A stretch of 64,000 bases of DNA. It comes from Collinsella tanakaei (lineage in GTDB: Bacteria > Actinomycetota > Coriobacteriia > Coriobacteriales > Coriobacteriaceae). Where the stretch lies: NCBI RefSeq assembly GCF_016900375.1, contig NZ_JACJKB010000010.1:31158-95157 (forward strand). Reading direction: 5' to 3'. Under the pieces are notes generated by a model, which was not told the origin of the DNA, searched no databases, and worked only from the letters and a program-made list of their open reading frames with translations. Within the stretch, counting starts at the first letter, position 1, and each line of letters opens with the position of its first letter. Position numbers and translations under genes: made by a program. Below, one piece after another: positions 55,115 to 63,897 of the stretch.

Positions 55115-55382
55115 CGCCTTCTACGCCGCACCTGCAGCGATATCGTTCAGTTTCGATAAATCTGACCATGCCATACTTGGCCTCCTCCAGAGCAGTGCGA
55201 ATCAGATGGTACCTATTGCTGCAAAACAGCCGCACCGTGACAGCAGGCCCAACCCGACAATCGATTCTGAGAGGACGGATTTCTAATATACGGGACCATG
55301 TGCGTGCAACATTTCAGCCCCTGACACAGCGATACCCGGACATATTCCGCCTATGCCGAGGCTCGCTTCTCCCCGCTGCGTA

Positions 55383-56426
55383 TCACACCAGAGCCGCTAC
55401 CTCATCAAGCTGCCGGGCTATTCCGGAGAACTCCTGGCCGAGGTCGAGCGTACGGCAATGCCAAGTATGCCCGATTTCCTCCCAGCGTGCGCAAATCGCG
55501 TCGTCGTGGTCCGTCAGCGCATACATCACCATGCCCGCAACGTGCTCGGTGGGATACCCATACGATTCATGAACCACGTAGCTTTGGATTTGGTTGAGAT
55601 GCGCCGGAGAGAGGATCTTGCCCTCGAAGCGCGCTTGGAGAATCTGGCCGTAGCATTTCGTGTCGATGATCAGGACGCTATTCCGCCGCTGCAGTGTAAC
55701 ATCGGTCCACAACCGGGGAAGGAACTCCGGAGCCCCCTCAGACGCCCCGCGGTCTACCATCTTTGCGCGAACAATCAGCTCGGGATGCTCTCGCGCGAAG
55801 TACTGAAAAACAAAGTGCTCGAAAAGCGTATGAAGCTGCTGGCCATCATCGATCCGCGCAAGGCGATAATCGTCCCCCTGTTCGCTCATCAGAAACCCGT
55901 GCGCCACCAAATAGCACACGGTCATGAGGAACCGGTAGCCACCATTGTTGCGGTGGTAGCGAAGCCGGCTCCACTCGATTCGGTGCGGGTCAACGACCGC
56001 GACGCCCTCCATGCTCGCAAGACAGCGTCGAAGATCGCGCCGGCGCCGCAGCTGCACGTCATCACGTGCTATCAGAAGCCCTGCACATGTCTTGAGAACA
56101 CGGTTCTTGTACGTATCGGGTGCCAACTCATCATAGGTACATACAACCTCGCAGCGCTGCTGCGAGCGCAGCCTCATCGTACCGATCACATCGATACGCC
56201 CTTTCACCGTATGCATGTCCTCAGTCAGCTCTTCATATTCTCGCTCAAAGCCTCTACGCCGTTGCGTGGCCATACCGATAGTGAGAATGGCTGCCATAAG
56301 GTCCGCGAAACTATTGAAGCGCTCCGCCCCCAAGCGGGCAAATTCTTTCACGTCGAGCGCGCGGAATGCATAGGCCATCATGTAATAGATATTCCTAATG
56401 ACGACCCTGTCTTCGGCAACGCTCAC
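55383..56426 (-). CDS. mcrC: McrC-type nuclease subunit of a McrBC restriction system
   Basis: The nuclease partner of McrB in a methyl-dependent type IV restriction system that cuts modified foreign DNA. The 347-aa protein has the McrC N-terminal part (NIYYMMAYAFRALDVKEFAR), the middle CTYDELAPDTYKNRVLKTCA block, and a PD-(D/E)xK nuclease core with D242 (LWTDVTLQR) and D255-x-K257 (VLIIDTKCYG). The ATG overlaps the mcrB stop by 4 bp (ATGA, 56423-56426), the usual coupled arrangement. Downstream lies the broken large gene, after a 208-bp gap with no recognised feature apart from its own ribosome binding site. Confidence 0.9.
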   Translation of the reverse strand: MSVAEDRVVIRNIYYMMAYAFRALDVKEFARLGAERFNSFADLMAAILTIGMATQRRRGFEREYEELTEDMHTVKGRIDVIGTMRLRSQQRCEVVCTYDELAPDTYKNRVLKTCAGLLIARDDVQLRRRRDLRRCLASMEGVAVVDPHRIEWSRLRYHRNNGGYRFLMTVCYLVAHGFLMSEQGDDYRLARIDDGQQLHTLFEHFVFQYFAREHPELIVRAKMVDRGASEGAPEFLPRLWTDVTLQRRNSVLIIDTKCYGQILQARFEGKILSPAHLNQIQSYVVHESYGYPTEHVAGMVMYALTDHDDAICARWEEIGHTWHCRTLDLGQEFSGIARQLDEVAALV

Positions 56427-58048
56427 TTTACTGCTTCCTCAAGTCGTCTTCGCTCTTCTTCAACTTTTCCATCGTCGTCAAACCAATACTCCTCGATAAG
56501 CGGCACGATCTCGAACTCCACGATCGATGACGCCAAGTCTTCTGAACCGCCCTCACCCGCGCAGAAGTAGCTATGGCCAATGCGGAATCCCCTGCCAAGC
56601 GCTGGATCGCACGCAATATCTTCGTTAAGACGAATGACCGCCTTCACGAGGCTCTCCATCTTCTCACCGCGCATTTTGACCTGATCGAGAAACAGAGGGT
56701 TCGATAACGCAGGACTCATCTCGAAGAACGCGAACCTGCGCCGAAGAGCATAATCGATTAGCGCCAGCCCACGGTCCGCCGTGTTCATCATGCCGATTAG
56801 GTAAACGTTCTTTGGAACCGCAAAAGGCTCGCCTGTCACCGTGAGCGCCACGGCATCTCCCCGGTGATCTGCCTCGATCAACATGAGCAGCTCTCCGAAA
56901 ACCTTAGAAATATAAGCGCGGTTGATTTCGTCGATTATGAAGAAGAATTCCTCGTCCGGCTTCGCCGCCGCACGGCGACAGAACGCTACAAACACTCCAG
57001 GCGTTGGATCAAACCCGCCCGCGTCATTAGGTCGATAGCCATACACGAAATCGTCGTACGTAGTTCCCTGATGGAATTGCACCTGCTGAATACGGGAATC
57101 GTCCTGGCAGCCCATCATCGCATACGCCAGCCGCTTCGCCGCAAAGGTCTTGCCGGTACCGGGAGCGCCCTGCAGAATGAGGTTCCTCTTCCTCTTCAGC
57201 AGCCCTTTGAGCTTATCCAGATCGGCAGCGCATAAATAAACCTGAGACAGAAAGTCGGTATCGGAGTAGGGCGCGCATTGATGCGCGCCGTGCGACAGGT
57301 CCTGTGTCGCATCCGTGGTATCCTCCGAGCAGACACTGTCTGCCATCTCAGCTCTTTCCGCCGCCCAAAACACGATATCTTGAACAAACAGATGGTGCGC
57401 AGGGTCTGCATCCAACAGCTCGGGGGCCATGAGTGAATCGCTTTTCTCGATTACCTCAGGACGATTCCGCTCCACCCATTCGAGCAGAGCGTCCAGCAGC
57501 TCATGAAATGCCAGCGGTTTCTCGAACTTCCCTTTTGCATAAGTGAAGTCGATTCGTTGGGTAAATTTCCTCATCATCTCCGATTTGTACAGGTAGTACT
57601 TTTCGGGATGAGCCATCGAAAGATACACGCACATGGCGCGTGGGTCTTGATAGGAATTCTGGATTGCCTTCTTCCCCGTTTCGGCATACAGCTCATTGAG
57701 CGCTTCAAGCTGGAGGCTCATTGCGTCGGAAAAAGCGACCAGACGAGCCAGGAAATCATTTGACCCGTCCAAGAGCTCGAGGAGCGAATCCCTTACACCT
57801 TGCGGATCATGCGATGCGAATTCCAGCAGCATCCCGCGCGGGAGATACTGATAACCCGCCAACAGATTTCCCGTCTTTTCTAGGGAGATCTTGAGCATTT
57901 CCGCGAAGTCAGAAGCGCTGGGGTCCCAATGCTGCCTGAACCAAAGCACCGCTTCCCATTTGTACATCTCTCCCGGTCGTGCATGCTCCAAATCGGCTGC
58001 GTACGAATCGACCAGTGCGGCAAACTTGTCTCGGTTGAACTCCACCAT
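56423..58048 (-). CDS. mcrB: McrB-type AAA+ GTPase of a McrBC restriction system, unusual N-terminus
   Basis: The motor subunit that recognises modified DNA and, with GTP, drives McrC cleavage. The AAA+ part has Walker A GAPGTGKT (294-301), Walker B FFIIDEINRA (369-378), the McrB-specific MNTADR (421-426) and an arginine stretch RRR (436-438). The N-terminal about 280 residues (EMYKWEAVLWFRQHWDPSAS region, FLARLVAFSDAMSLQLEALN) do not look like the classic methyl-cytosine-binding domain, so the target modification may differ. Length is 541 aa. The ATG at 58048 follows GAGGTG. A TAGAAT (58082-58087, minus strand) is a possible -10. Confidence 0.9.
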   Translation of the reverse strand: MVEFNRDKFAALVDSYAADLEHARPGEMYKWEAVLWFRQHWDPSASDFAEMLKISLEKTGNLLAGYQYLPRGMLLEFASHDPQGVRDSLLELLDGSNDFLARLVAFSDAMSLQLEALNELYAETGKKAIQNSYQDPRAMCVYLSMAHPEKYYLYKSEMMRKFTQRIDFTYAKGKFEKPLAFHELLDALLEWVERNRPEVIEKSDSLMAPELLDADPAHHLFVQDIVFWAAERAEMADSVCSEDTTDATQDLSHGAHQCAPYSDTDFLSQVYLCAADLDKLKGLLKRKRNLILQGAPGTGKTFAAKRLAYAMMGCQDDSRIQQVQFHQGTTYDDFVYGYRPNDAGGFDPTPGVFVAFCRRAAAKPDEEFFFIIDEINRAYISKVFGELLMLIEADHRGDAVALTVTGEPFAVPKNVYLIGMMNTADRGLALIDYALRRRFAFFEMSPALSNPLFLDQVKMRGEKMESLVKAVIRLNEDIACDPALGRGFRIGHSYFCAGEGGSEDLASSIVEFEIVPLIEEYWFDDDGKVEEERRRLEEAVK

Positions 58049-58175
58049 GCAAACACCTCGCTTTGATTCGTCAGCAGCTCCATTCTACCGCGCGCGCCGA
58101 AATCATCTGTAGAAGGAGGCGACCATACCAACCGGGACCGCAGCAACGCACAGCCCACATGGAAGCACCGAGACA

Positions 58176-58207
58176 GGGAGAGGGGCCCTCTCCAGGGCCC
58201 CTCTCCC
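58176..58207 (-). terminator. Terminator after pepD
   Basis: A 13-bp perfect stem GGGAGAGGGGCCC/GGGCCCCTCTCCC with a TCTCCA loop, 31 nt after the pepD stop. It shields mcrB from pepD transcription. Confidence 0.75.
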
Positions 58208-58238
58208 ATTGGATCATTGTCGCTCCGTCTTGGCGCCC

Positions 58239-59696
58239 TTACGCGGCAAGGCGCTTCAGGACGTCGACGAGCAGCTCGTAGAAGCGCTCGGCGGAGTCGA
58301 GCGACATGCTCTCATCGGGCGTGTGCACGTTCGCCAGCGTGGGGCCCACGGCGATGGCGTCGAGCCCGAACAGGGCCTCGGCGAACAGGCCGCACTCGAG
58401 ACCGGCGTGGATGGACTCGATCTTGAGCTCGGTACCGAACAGCTCGCGATAGCTCTGCTGGAAAACCTCGCGCACATGCGAGTGCTCGGCGTAGCTCCAG
58501 CCGGGGTACTCGTTGTCGAACGAGACGTTGAAGCCCAGGGTGTCGGCGAGCGTCTGGATACGCTCCTTGATCTCCTCCTGGAGCGACGCGATGGACGAGC
58601 GCGGCGAGAGCAGGACCGTCAGGCCCTCATCCTCGGTGATGACGACGCCCAGGTTGGAGGAGACCTCCACGAAGCCGTCGGCGGCGACGTTGCGGCGCAG
58701 CACGCCGTTGGGCGCGAGACGGATGACGCGGATGAGTGCCCAGGTGTCCTCGGCGCCCATCGCGTCGAGAGCGACGCCGTCGGCGACCTCGACCGTGCAG
58801 GCAAACGAGGGGTCGAAGACCTCGAGCTCGCAGGCGATGTCGGCCGCGACGGAGCGGGCGATGTCAGCCGCACGCTGGGCGTCGGCGGCGTCGGCAAGGG
58901 CGAGCACCGCCGTGCACTCGCGCGTGATGGCGTTGTCCTTGGTGCCGCCGTTGAAGCTCACTAGGCGCGCCGAGGTCCCGCGCAGCACCTGCTCGACGAT
59001 GCGGGCCATGAGGAGGTTCGCGTTACCGCGCTCCAGGTGGATGTCGGAGCCGGAGTGGCCTCCCAGAAGGCCGGAGATCTCGATGGTGAGCGAGCTGCCC
59101 TCGACGTGCTCGCGCGTAAAGGAGCGCGTGAGGGTCGCCACCACGCCGCCGGCGCAGCTCACGGTCGCCACGCCCTCCTCCTCGGAGTCCAGGTTGATCA
59201 TGGTGCGAGCGGAGATCTTGGACTTGTCGAGGGTCTCGGCGCCCACCAGACCCGTCTCCTCGTCGGTGGTGAACACGCACTCGAGCGCGGGGTGCACGAG
59301 CGTGTCGTCATCCAGCACCGTCATCATGAGAGCGACGGCGATGCCGTTGTCGGCGCCGAGCGTGGTGCCGTTGGCGGTCAGGACGCCGTCCTCGACGACG
59401 AGCTCGATGCCGTCATGCTCGAAATCGTGCTCGACGCTGGCAAGCTTGTCGCAGACCATGTCGATATGGCCCTGCATCATGACGGGCGCGGCACCTTCGG
59501 CACCGGCGCTCGCGGGCTTCTTGATGATGACGTTGTAGACGTCGTCCTGGTAGACATCGAGCCCGCGCTCCTGGGCGAAGGAGACCAGAAAGTTGCTGAT
59601 ACCCTTCTCGTTACCCGAACCGCGCGGAATGGCGCTGATGTCCTCGAAAAAGCGGAAGAGGGCCTCGGGCTTGTATCCGGAAATGATGTATGCCAT
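58239..59696 (-). CDS. pepD: Aminoacyl-histidine dipeptidase (M20C, PepD/carnosinase-like)
   Basis: A zinc dipeptidase that splits Xaa-His and many other dipeptides in the cytoplasm. The 485-aa length is the family standard. Metal-site motifs are MMQGHIDMVCDK, LGADNGIAVALMM, CVFTTDEETGLVGAE and the C-terminal SIHAGLECGLFAE; the lid domain has SGLLGGHSGSDIHLERGNAN. I start at ATG 59696 (MAYIISGYKPEALFRFFEDI) after AGAGAGG; the longer open frame is not supported. It is monocistronic with a terminator, and pairs with the PepV-like and M20 enzymes elsewhere in a peptide-using metabolism. Confidence 0.94.
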   Translation of the reverse strand: MAYIISGYKPEALFRFFEDISAIPRGSGNEKGISNFLVSFAQERGLDVYQDDVYNVIIKKPASAGAEGAAPVMMQGHIDMVCDKLASVEHDFEHDGIELVVEDGVLTANGTTLGADNGIAVALMMTVLDDDTLVHPALECVFTTDEETGLVGAETLDKSKISARTMINLDSEEEGVATVSCAGGVVATLTRSFTREHVEGSSLTIEISGLLGGHSGSDIHLERGNANLLMARIVEQVLRGTSARLVSFNGGTKDNAITRECTAVLALADAADAQRAADIARSVAADIACELEVFDPSFACTVEVADGVALDAMGAEDTWALIRVIRLAPNGVLRRNVAADGFVEVSSNLGVVITEDEGLTVLLSPRSSIASLQEEIKERIQTLADTLGFNVSFDNEYPGWSYAEHSHVREVFQQSYRELFGTELKIESIHAGLECGLFAEALFGLDAIAVGPTLANVHTPDESMSLDSAERFYELLVDVLKRLAA

Positions 59697-60250
59697 GTCT
59701 ACCTCTCTGATCGTCGATGGCTTGGCCTGCAGCGCGATACGCCGGCTGCAAGCCGACAATCACGCTGCGTAACCCTATCATCGCAGAAGTGAGCAGCGCA
59801 CACGCCCAAAGGAGGCGAACGGTACACGGAGGCAGAAGATGACACGTAATATGCAAATTTCGAAGGAAACTATGCAGCACAGCAAGGATTCCTAGATGCA
59901 GTCGTCATCGGTAAGAATGCAGGGATTCAGCGGTAGCCGCGACGTGCAACGATAAATGCAGCTTCGCGGAAGCGAAAGCCCGCCCGCGTCTTGACATACG
60001 GGGCAACCGCTCATGCGCCACCTTGATCTGCATCCGAATAGTCCAACACCGCCTGACGGGAATGCCGTTCTTCGTCGTCTGCTCAGCACCCGTCATCCGA
60101 TGTATAGCTTGCACGAACTTCGGTTCCGTTCGTCTCAATCCCCCTCCGATGCGAACCAAGATGTTGCGCAACAACCCCCTGAACGTAAGTCCGACAATAT
60201 CGAATGGGTTCTTTTTGCTTTTCGCAACAGCATGTCGGGAAGGAGACCAC
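59697..60250. other. 554-bp divergent intergenic region
   Basis: Between pepD (leftward) and the third SLH gene (rightward), so both promoters should be here. It is AT-richer than the flanks in places. The frame from 60023 runs into the SLH gene but has no ribosome binding site or signal-peptide logic before 60251 and is rejected as coding. No repeat or RNA feature recognised. Confidence 0.5.
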
Positions 60251-63040
60251 ATGACGCATTCTAAAGTCAGCCGCATCGCCCGCAGGGCAATTCCTGCGTT
60301 CGCCGTAGCGGGTCTCGGGCTTACGCTCCAAGCAGCGCCGGCTTTGGCCGTACCCGAGACGCCTACAGCAATGGCGACTGAAGACCAGCCAACAAGCACC
60401 GAACAGGGAGCCGTGACAGGTGTTGCCGCCGACGGGAGCATGAAAGCTCATGAAACCCTGCAGGCAGCCCTGCGACAAGGGTATAGTAAGATTCTCGTCA
60501 ACCAAAACCTGACGGAATGCCTTAATATCACTGAGGACGGACCGTCCGACCCTACTGACCCGGAGCCCTCTCAGTTCAATGACACCATCGTATTGAACGG
60601 TCACACACTGGAAAGCTCGATAGAGGCAGAACCGGCCATCTCCAACAATGGAAAGCTCGTAATCCGCAACACGTTGCAAGGCGAGACAAATCCCGACGCT
60701 GCCGCCATCAAGTCGTATGCTGAAGGTGTTTCCGGTCCTGCCATTACAAATTATCCCGGGTCGGAACTCGAACTCTACGATATCGATGTGACGGGTACCA
60801 TCGAGAACAGTGGCAACTTGAATATCTACGGCGGAAAGTACAAGGGAACCATCAACAACAATGAAGCCGACGGCGGGACCCTGTATATCTACGGCGGCGA
60901 CTTCACTGAAGCGACGATCAATTACGAGAGCTACAGTGGGAATTTCGTAATAATGGGCGGTACGTTCCCGGCAAGCTGGAAGCACTATGAGTTTACGAGC
61001 AACTTGGGTCCAAATATCTGTGCGAAGCAGAACGAGGATTTCTCTTGGACCGTCTTTAGGTACGGTGATGACGCGCCGAAGCTCACGCCCGGAATATACT
61101 ACCTAAACGACACCAGTTCGACTGTGATTCACGATGATTACATCCAAGAAGACTGCCGCGTGATTTACAGCTCTTATAATTCAATCGAGGTCGTCAAGGA
61201 CGACTTTAAGGATTCCACCGTCTGCCACATCAAGAGCGAAGACGGCTCCATTACTGAATACGACTCATTCGAGAAAGCTCTTGAATACGCAAAGTCTCGC
61301 GACTACATCTTCCTTGACAAGGACATCAAGACCGACAAGGCCATCGTTGTCCCGTACGGAGTCAGCATTGAAGGAAATTTTCACAGCATCACGCTCACCG
61401 CTGACATCGATTCCGAAGCCTTCATTACCGTCGATGGCAACAGCCCGGCAGACGGACCCGCATCCGGCTGCCACTTCATACGGCTGACCATCGATGCCGG
61501 CAAGCACTGTCGCTCCGTTATGCTCGTCGACGATTGCGCTGAGTGGGTAAACGTCACCTATTGCGAGCTGAGGGAGGCAAAGGTGTACGGCGCCATCGTC
61601 GACAGCTCCCACGTTGCCTTCTACCTCACTAGAATCTACCCAGGTGAAGGCTCCCTTGCCGGAATCAACTACCGCAATCACGGGACAGGATGGGCACAAG
61701 TCTCAACAATGGATTGCTCGGTACCCGACACGCAGGCAGGCATCTATATCGAACCCAAAGATCTCATCGAGATAATGGCTGACTCCAACGCCGAAGGTGC
61801 AGTCCTATCCACTCCACAGCAAGCTGCCTGTTGGCTTGATGCCAACGATAAAATCGATAGGGGCATCTACTACTGGCCGGACGACCAACACGCCGAGGAT
61901 CGCAGGCCTTCGGAAATCGACGAAAGCGTAACCGTCAGATCGTCTGCCCACGGCGCGGCAACATCCACAACCTGCAAGCAAGACGAGACCGCCACTCTCA
62001 CCGTGAAACCCGATGACGGCTATCGTGTTGGGACCATCTCGATTCTCGATATGAACGGCAACGAGGTGGACTACAGCGCCGGGAGCGACGGCACCTTCAC
62101 CTACATGATGCCCTACGGAGGCGTCACGATCGCGGTGACCTTCGTCGATAACAGCTACACCCCCATCGATCCGACCCCGACCCCCGACCCCGATCCTGAG
62201 CCCGAGCCGGATCCCGACCAGGACGTCGATATCCCCGAGACCGAAGGCGGCGCGGTCGAGGTCGCACCCGTGCCCACAGGCGAGACCGCCACGGTCGTCG
62301 CCAAGCCGGACGCCGGCCAGGAAGTCCGCGACGTCATCGTCACCGACAGTGAGGGCAACGAGGTCGAGACCTCCATCGACGAGGACGGCAACGTGACGTT
62401 CGAGATGCCCGAGGGCGGCGCGACCATCGAGGTCGTCTTCGGCTGCGACGGCGGCGACCTGTGCGTGGCCCATAAGTTCAGCGACGTCACGCACGACGAC
62501 TGGTTCCACGACACCGTGGACTGGGCGCTCGACAACGGCATCTTCCACGGCTACAACGACACGTCATTCGCCCCGAACGACACGCTCACCCGCGAGCAAG
62601 CCGCAACCGTCATGTACAACTACTTCGGCGGCGCTGCCGGCTCCCCCGGTTCCGGCTTGCCCGATGTCGAGGGTGACGAGTGGTACACCGACGCGGTCAA
62701 CTGGGCCGTCGAGAACGGCATCATGACCGGTTACTCCGACTCCGGCGAGTTCGGCATCGGCGACGGCCTTTCCCGCGAGCAGTTCTGCACCGTAATCGTC
62801 AAGGCCATGGGCGCAGATCTCTCCGACGTGGACCTCTCGGTTCTCGAGCGCTTCACGGACGCGAACTCGGTGTCCGACTGGGCGAAGCCGGCTGTCGCCT
62901 GGGCAGTCCAGAACGGCCTCATGAACGGCGTCGAGAACCCCGACGGCACCCGCTCGCTGCAGGGCATCCGCGACATGACCCGCGCCGAGATGGCGACCAT
63001 GATGAAGAACGCCGTCGACGCGGGAGTGCTCACGAAGTAA
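60251..63040 (+). CDS. Secreted SLH-anchored surface protein with beta-helix-like and GYxV-type repeats
   Basis: A 929-aa exported surface protein of unknown role, possibly an adhesin or glycan-binding factor. Signal peptide about residues 1-33 (RRAIPAFAVAGLGLTLQAAP). Residues about 95-545 contain beta-helix-like runs (LVIRNTLQGE, LNIYGGKYKGTI, LYIYGGDFTEATI, FVIMGGTFPAS) of the kind seen in pectate-lyase-type solenoids. Two surface-protein repeats follow, at about 558-635 and 662-735 (GYRVGTISILDMNGNEV; EVRDVIVTDSEGNEVET), then a P/D-rich linker and three SLH repeats (740-929). The N-terminal two thirds look AT-richer than the SLH end, suggesting acquired or shuffled modules. The ATG at 60251 follows GAAGGAG; a terminator follows the gene. 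Confidence 0.82.
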   Translation: MTHSKVSRIARRAIPAFAVAGLGLTLQAAPALAVPETPTAMATEDQPTSTEQGAVTGVAADGSMKAHETLQAALRQGYSKILVNQNLTECLNITEDGPSDPTDPEPSQFNDTIVLNGHTLESSIEAEPAISNNGKLVIRNTLQGETNPDAAAIKSYAEGVSGPAITNYPGSELELYDIDVTGTIENSGNLNIYGGKYKGTINNNEADGGTLYIYGGDFTEATINYESYSGNFVIMGGTFPASWKHYEFTSNLGPNICAKQNEDFSWTVFRYGDDAPKLTPGIYYLNDTSSTVIHDDYIQEDCRVIYSSYNSIEVVKDDFKDSTVCHIKSEDGSITEYDSFEKALEYAKSRDYIFLDKDIKTDKAIVVPYGVSIEGNFHSITLTADIDSEAFITVDGNSPADGPASGCHFIRLTIDAGKHCRSVMLVDDCAEWVNVTYCELREAKVYGAIVDSSHVAFYLTRIYPGEGSLAGINYRNHGTGWAQVSTMDCSVPDTQAGIYIEPKDLIEIMADSNAEGAVLSTPQQAACWLDANDKIDRGIYYWPDDQHAEDRRPSEIDESVTVRSSAHGAATSTTCKQDETATLTVKPDDGYRVGTISILDMNGNEVDYSAGSDGTFTYMMPYGGVTIAVTFVDNSYTPIDPTPTPDPDPEPEPDPDQDVDIPETEGGAVEVAPVPTGETATVVAKPDAGQEVRDVIVTDSEGNEVETSIDEDGNVTFEMPEGGATIEVVFGCDGGDLCVAHKFSDVTHDDWFHDTVDWALDNGIFHGYNDTSFAPNDTLTREQAATVMYNYFGGAAGSPGSGLPDVEGDEWYTDAVNWAVENGIMTGYSDSGEFGIGDGLSREQFCTVIVKAMGADLSDVDLSVLERFTDANSVSDWAKPAVAWAVQNGLMNGVENPDGTRSLQGIRDMTRAEMATMMKNAVDAGVLTK

Positions 63041-63069
63041 GCGCCTGGGCAACCGACAATCATCAACCG

Positions 63070-63105
63070 GAAAGGGAGGGTCCGAATGGACCCTCCTTTC
63101 TTTTG
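63070..63105 (+). terminator. Terminator after the third SLH gene
   Basis: GAAAGGGAGGGTCC/GGACCCTCCTTTC (one bulged G) with a GAAT loop, followed by TTTTG, 29 nt after the stop. Confidence 0.85.
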
Positions 63106-63149
63106 CGCCCTGCTGGGGTGCATCATCTAAAACATGCCTGCAGGCGGGG

Positions 63150-63897
63150 TACCGTCAAGATCCTTGCGCACTTTCCGACAGCCCCATAGGCCCGCCCTCC
63201 GGTACGGCTACCCCTCCAGCAGAGTCACGTCCAGGTAGCGGCGGGAGCCCCACTCGCTCTCCGCGACGTACTTCAGCCTCGCGGTCACGAGCATGAGGGC
63301 GCTCTTCCCGTCGGGGAACATCCCGACCACGCGGGTGCGTCTGCGGATCTCGCGGTTGAGTCGCTCGATGGCGTTGTTCGTGCGTATGCGCCGCCAGTGC
63401 TCCCTCGGGAAGCGCGTGTAGGTTAGGGTCTCCTCGTAGCCCTCGCGGACGACCCTGGCCGCCTCCCCGAGCTTGGACTTCTCTAGTTCGGAGGCGACCT
63501 CGAGGGCCTTGGCCTCGCAAGCCTCGCGCGACTCCATGGCGTGGACGGCCCTGAGCATGGCGCGACCCTCGGCCTCTTCGACTTGGGCACCCTGGCCAGC
63601 ACGTTGCGGTAGAAGTGCACGGTGCAGCGCTGGTACGCCGCGCCGGGAAAGACCTCGGCGATGGATCCCACCATGCCGGCGGCCTTGTCCCCGGTGAACA
63701 TGCGCACGCCGCGGAGCCCCCTGGACTTCAGCCACGAGAGGAACTCCCGCCAGCACTCGGCGGACTCGGTGAACCCCTCGGCGGCGCCGATGACCTCGCG
63801 GTAGCCGTCGTCGTTGACTCCGATGGCCACCATCACCGCCACGTTCTCGTAGGAGCCTCCCCAGCTTCTTTTCAGGTAGATCCCGTCTGTGTTTGAT
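63150..63897 (-). mobile_element. IS256-family insertion sequence, truncated at its 5' side
   Basis: Contains a mutator/IS256-type transposase. The 3' end of the element should lie just beyond the transposase stop, around 63140-63180 (GTCAAGATCCTTGCGCACTT is a candidate terminal repeat). To the right, the transposase frame loses family likeness at about 63897 and is followed by GAACTTTCGGGAATGAGCAC and a second ACTTTCGG copy, the kind of repeated end seen in IS21-type elements. The left part is therefore probably cut by another insertion. Confidence 0.65.
63208..63896 (-). pseudogene. IS256-family transposase, partial and frameshifted
   Basis: A DDE transposase of the IS256 (mutator) family. 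The 5' frame has TDGIYLKRSWGGSYENVAVM (catalytic Asp near the start) and IGAAEGFTESAECWREFLSW, FTGDKAAGMVGSIAEVFPGA (second Asp) and YQRCTVHFYRNVLARVPKSK. After about 63585 the family pattern continues in another frame (AEGRAMLRAVHAMESREACE; TRFPREHWRRIRTNNAIERL, with the catalytic Glu in the NAIERLNRE motif). A single-base shift therefore breaks the gene, and the N-terminal third is missing to the right of 63897. It cannot make a working transposase. Confidence 0.75.

Larger units (their letters stand above)
52309..55174 (-). pseudogene. Reconstructed single gene with in-frame TAG and one-base frameshift
   Basis: Read as one gene from ATG 55174 (GGAGGAGG ribosome binding site, MAWSDLSKLNDIAAGAA) to 52309, it would code for roughly 950 residues. 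It is interrupted by TAG at 55121-55123 (codon 18) and by an extra base in the GGG run at 53478-53480 (CCC on the plus strand). The sequence on both sides of each break reads on smoothly. It could be a decayed gene, a phase-variable gene, or a sequencing error. Confidence 0.6.

Noticed and set aside
60023..60250. N-terminal extension of the third SLH gene
   Set aside because: No ribosome binding site and it would place the signal peptide inside the protein; ATG 60251 has GAAGGAG and a proper signal peptide.
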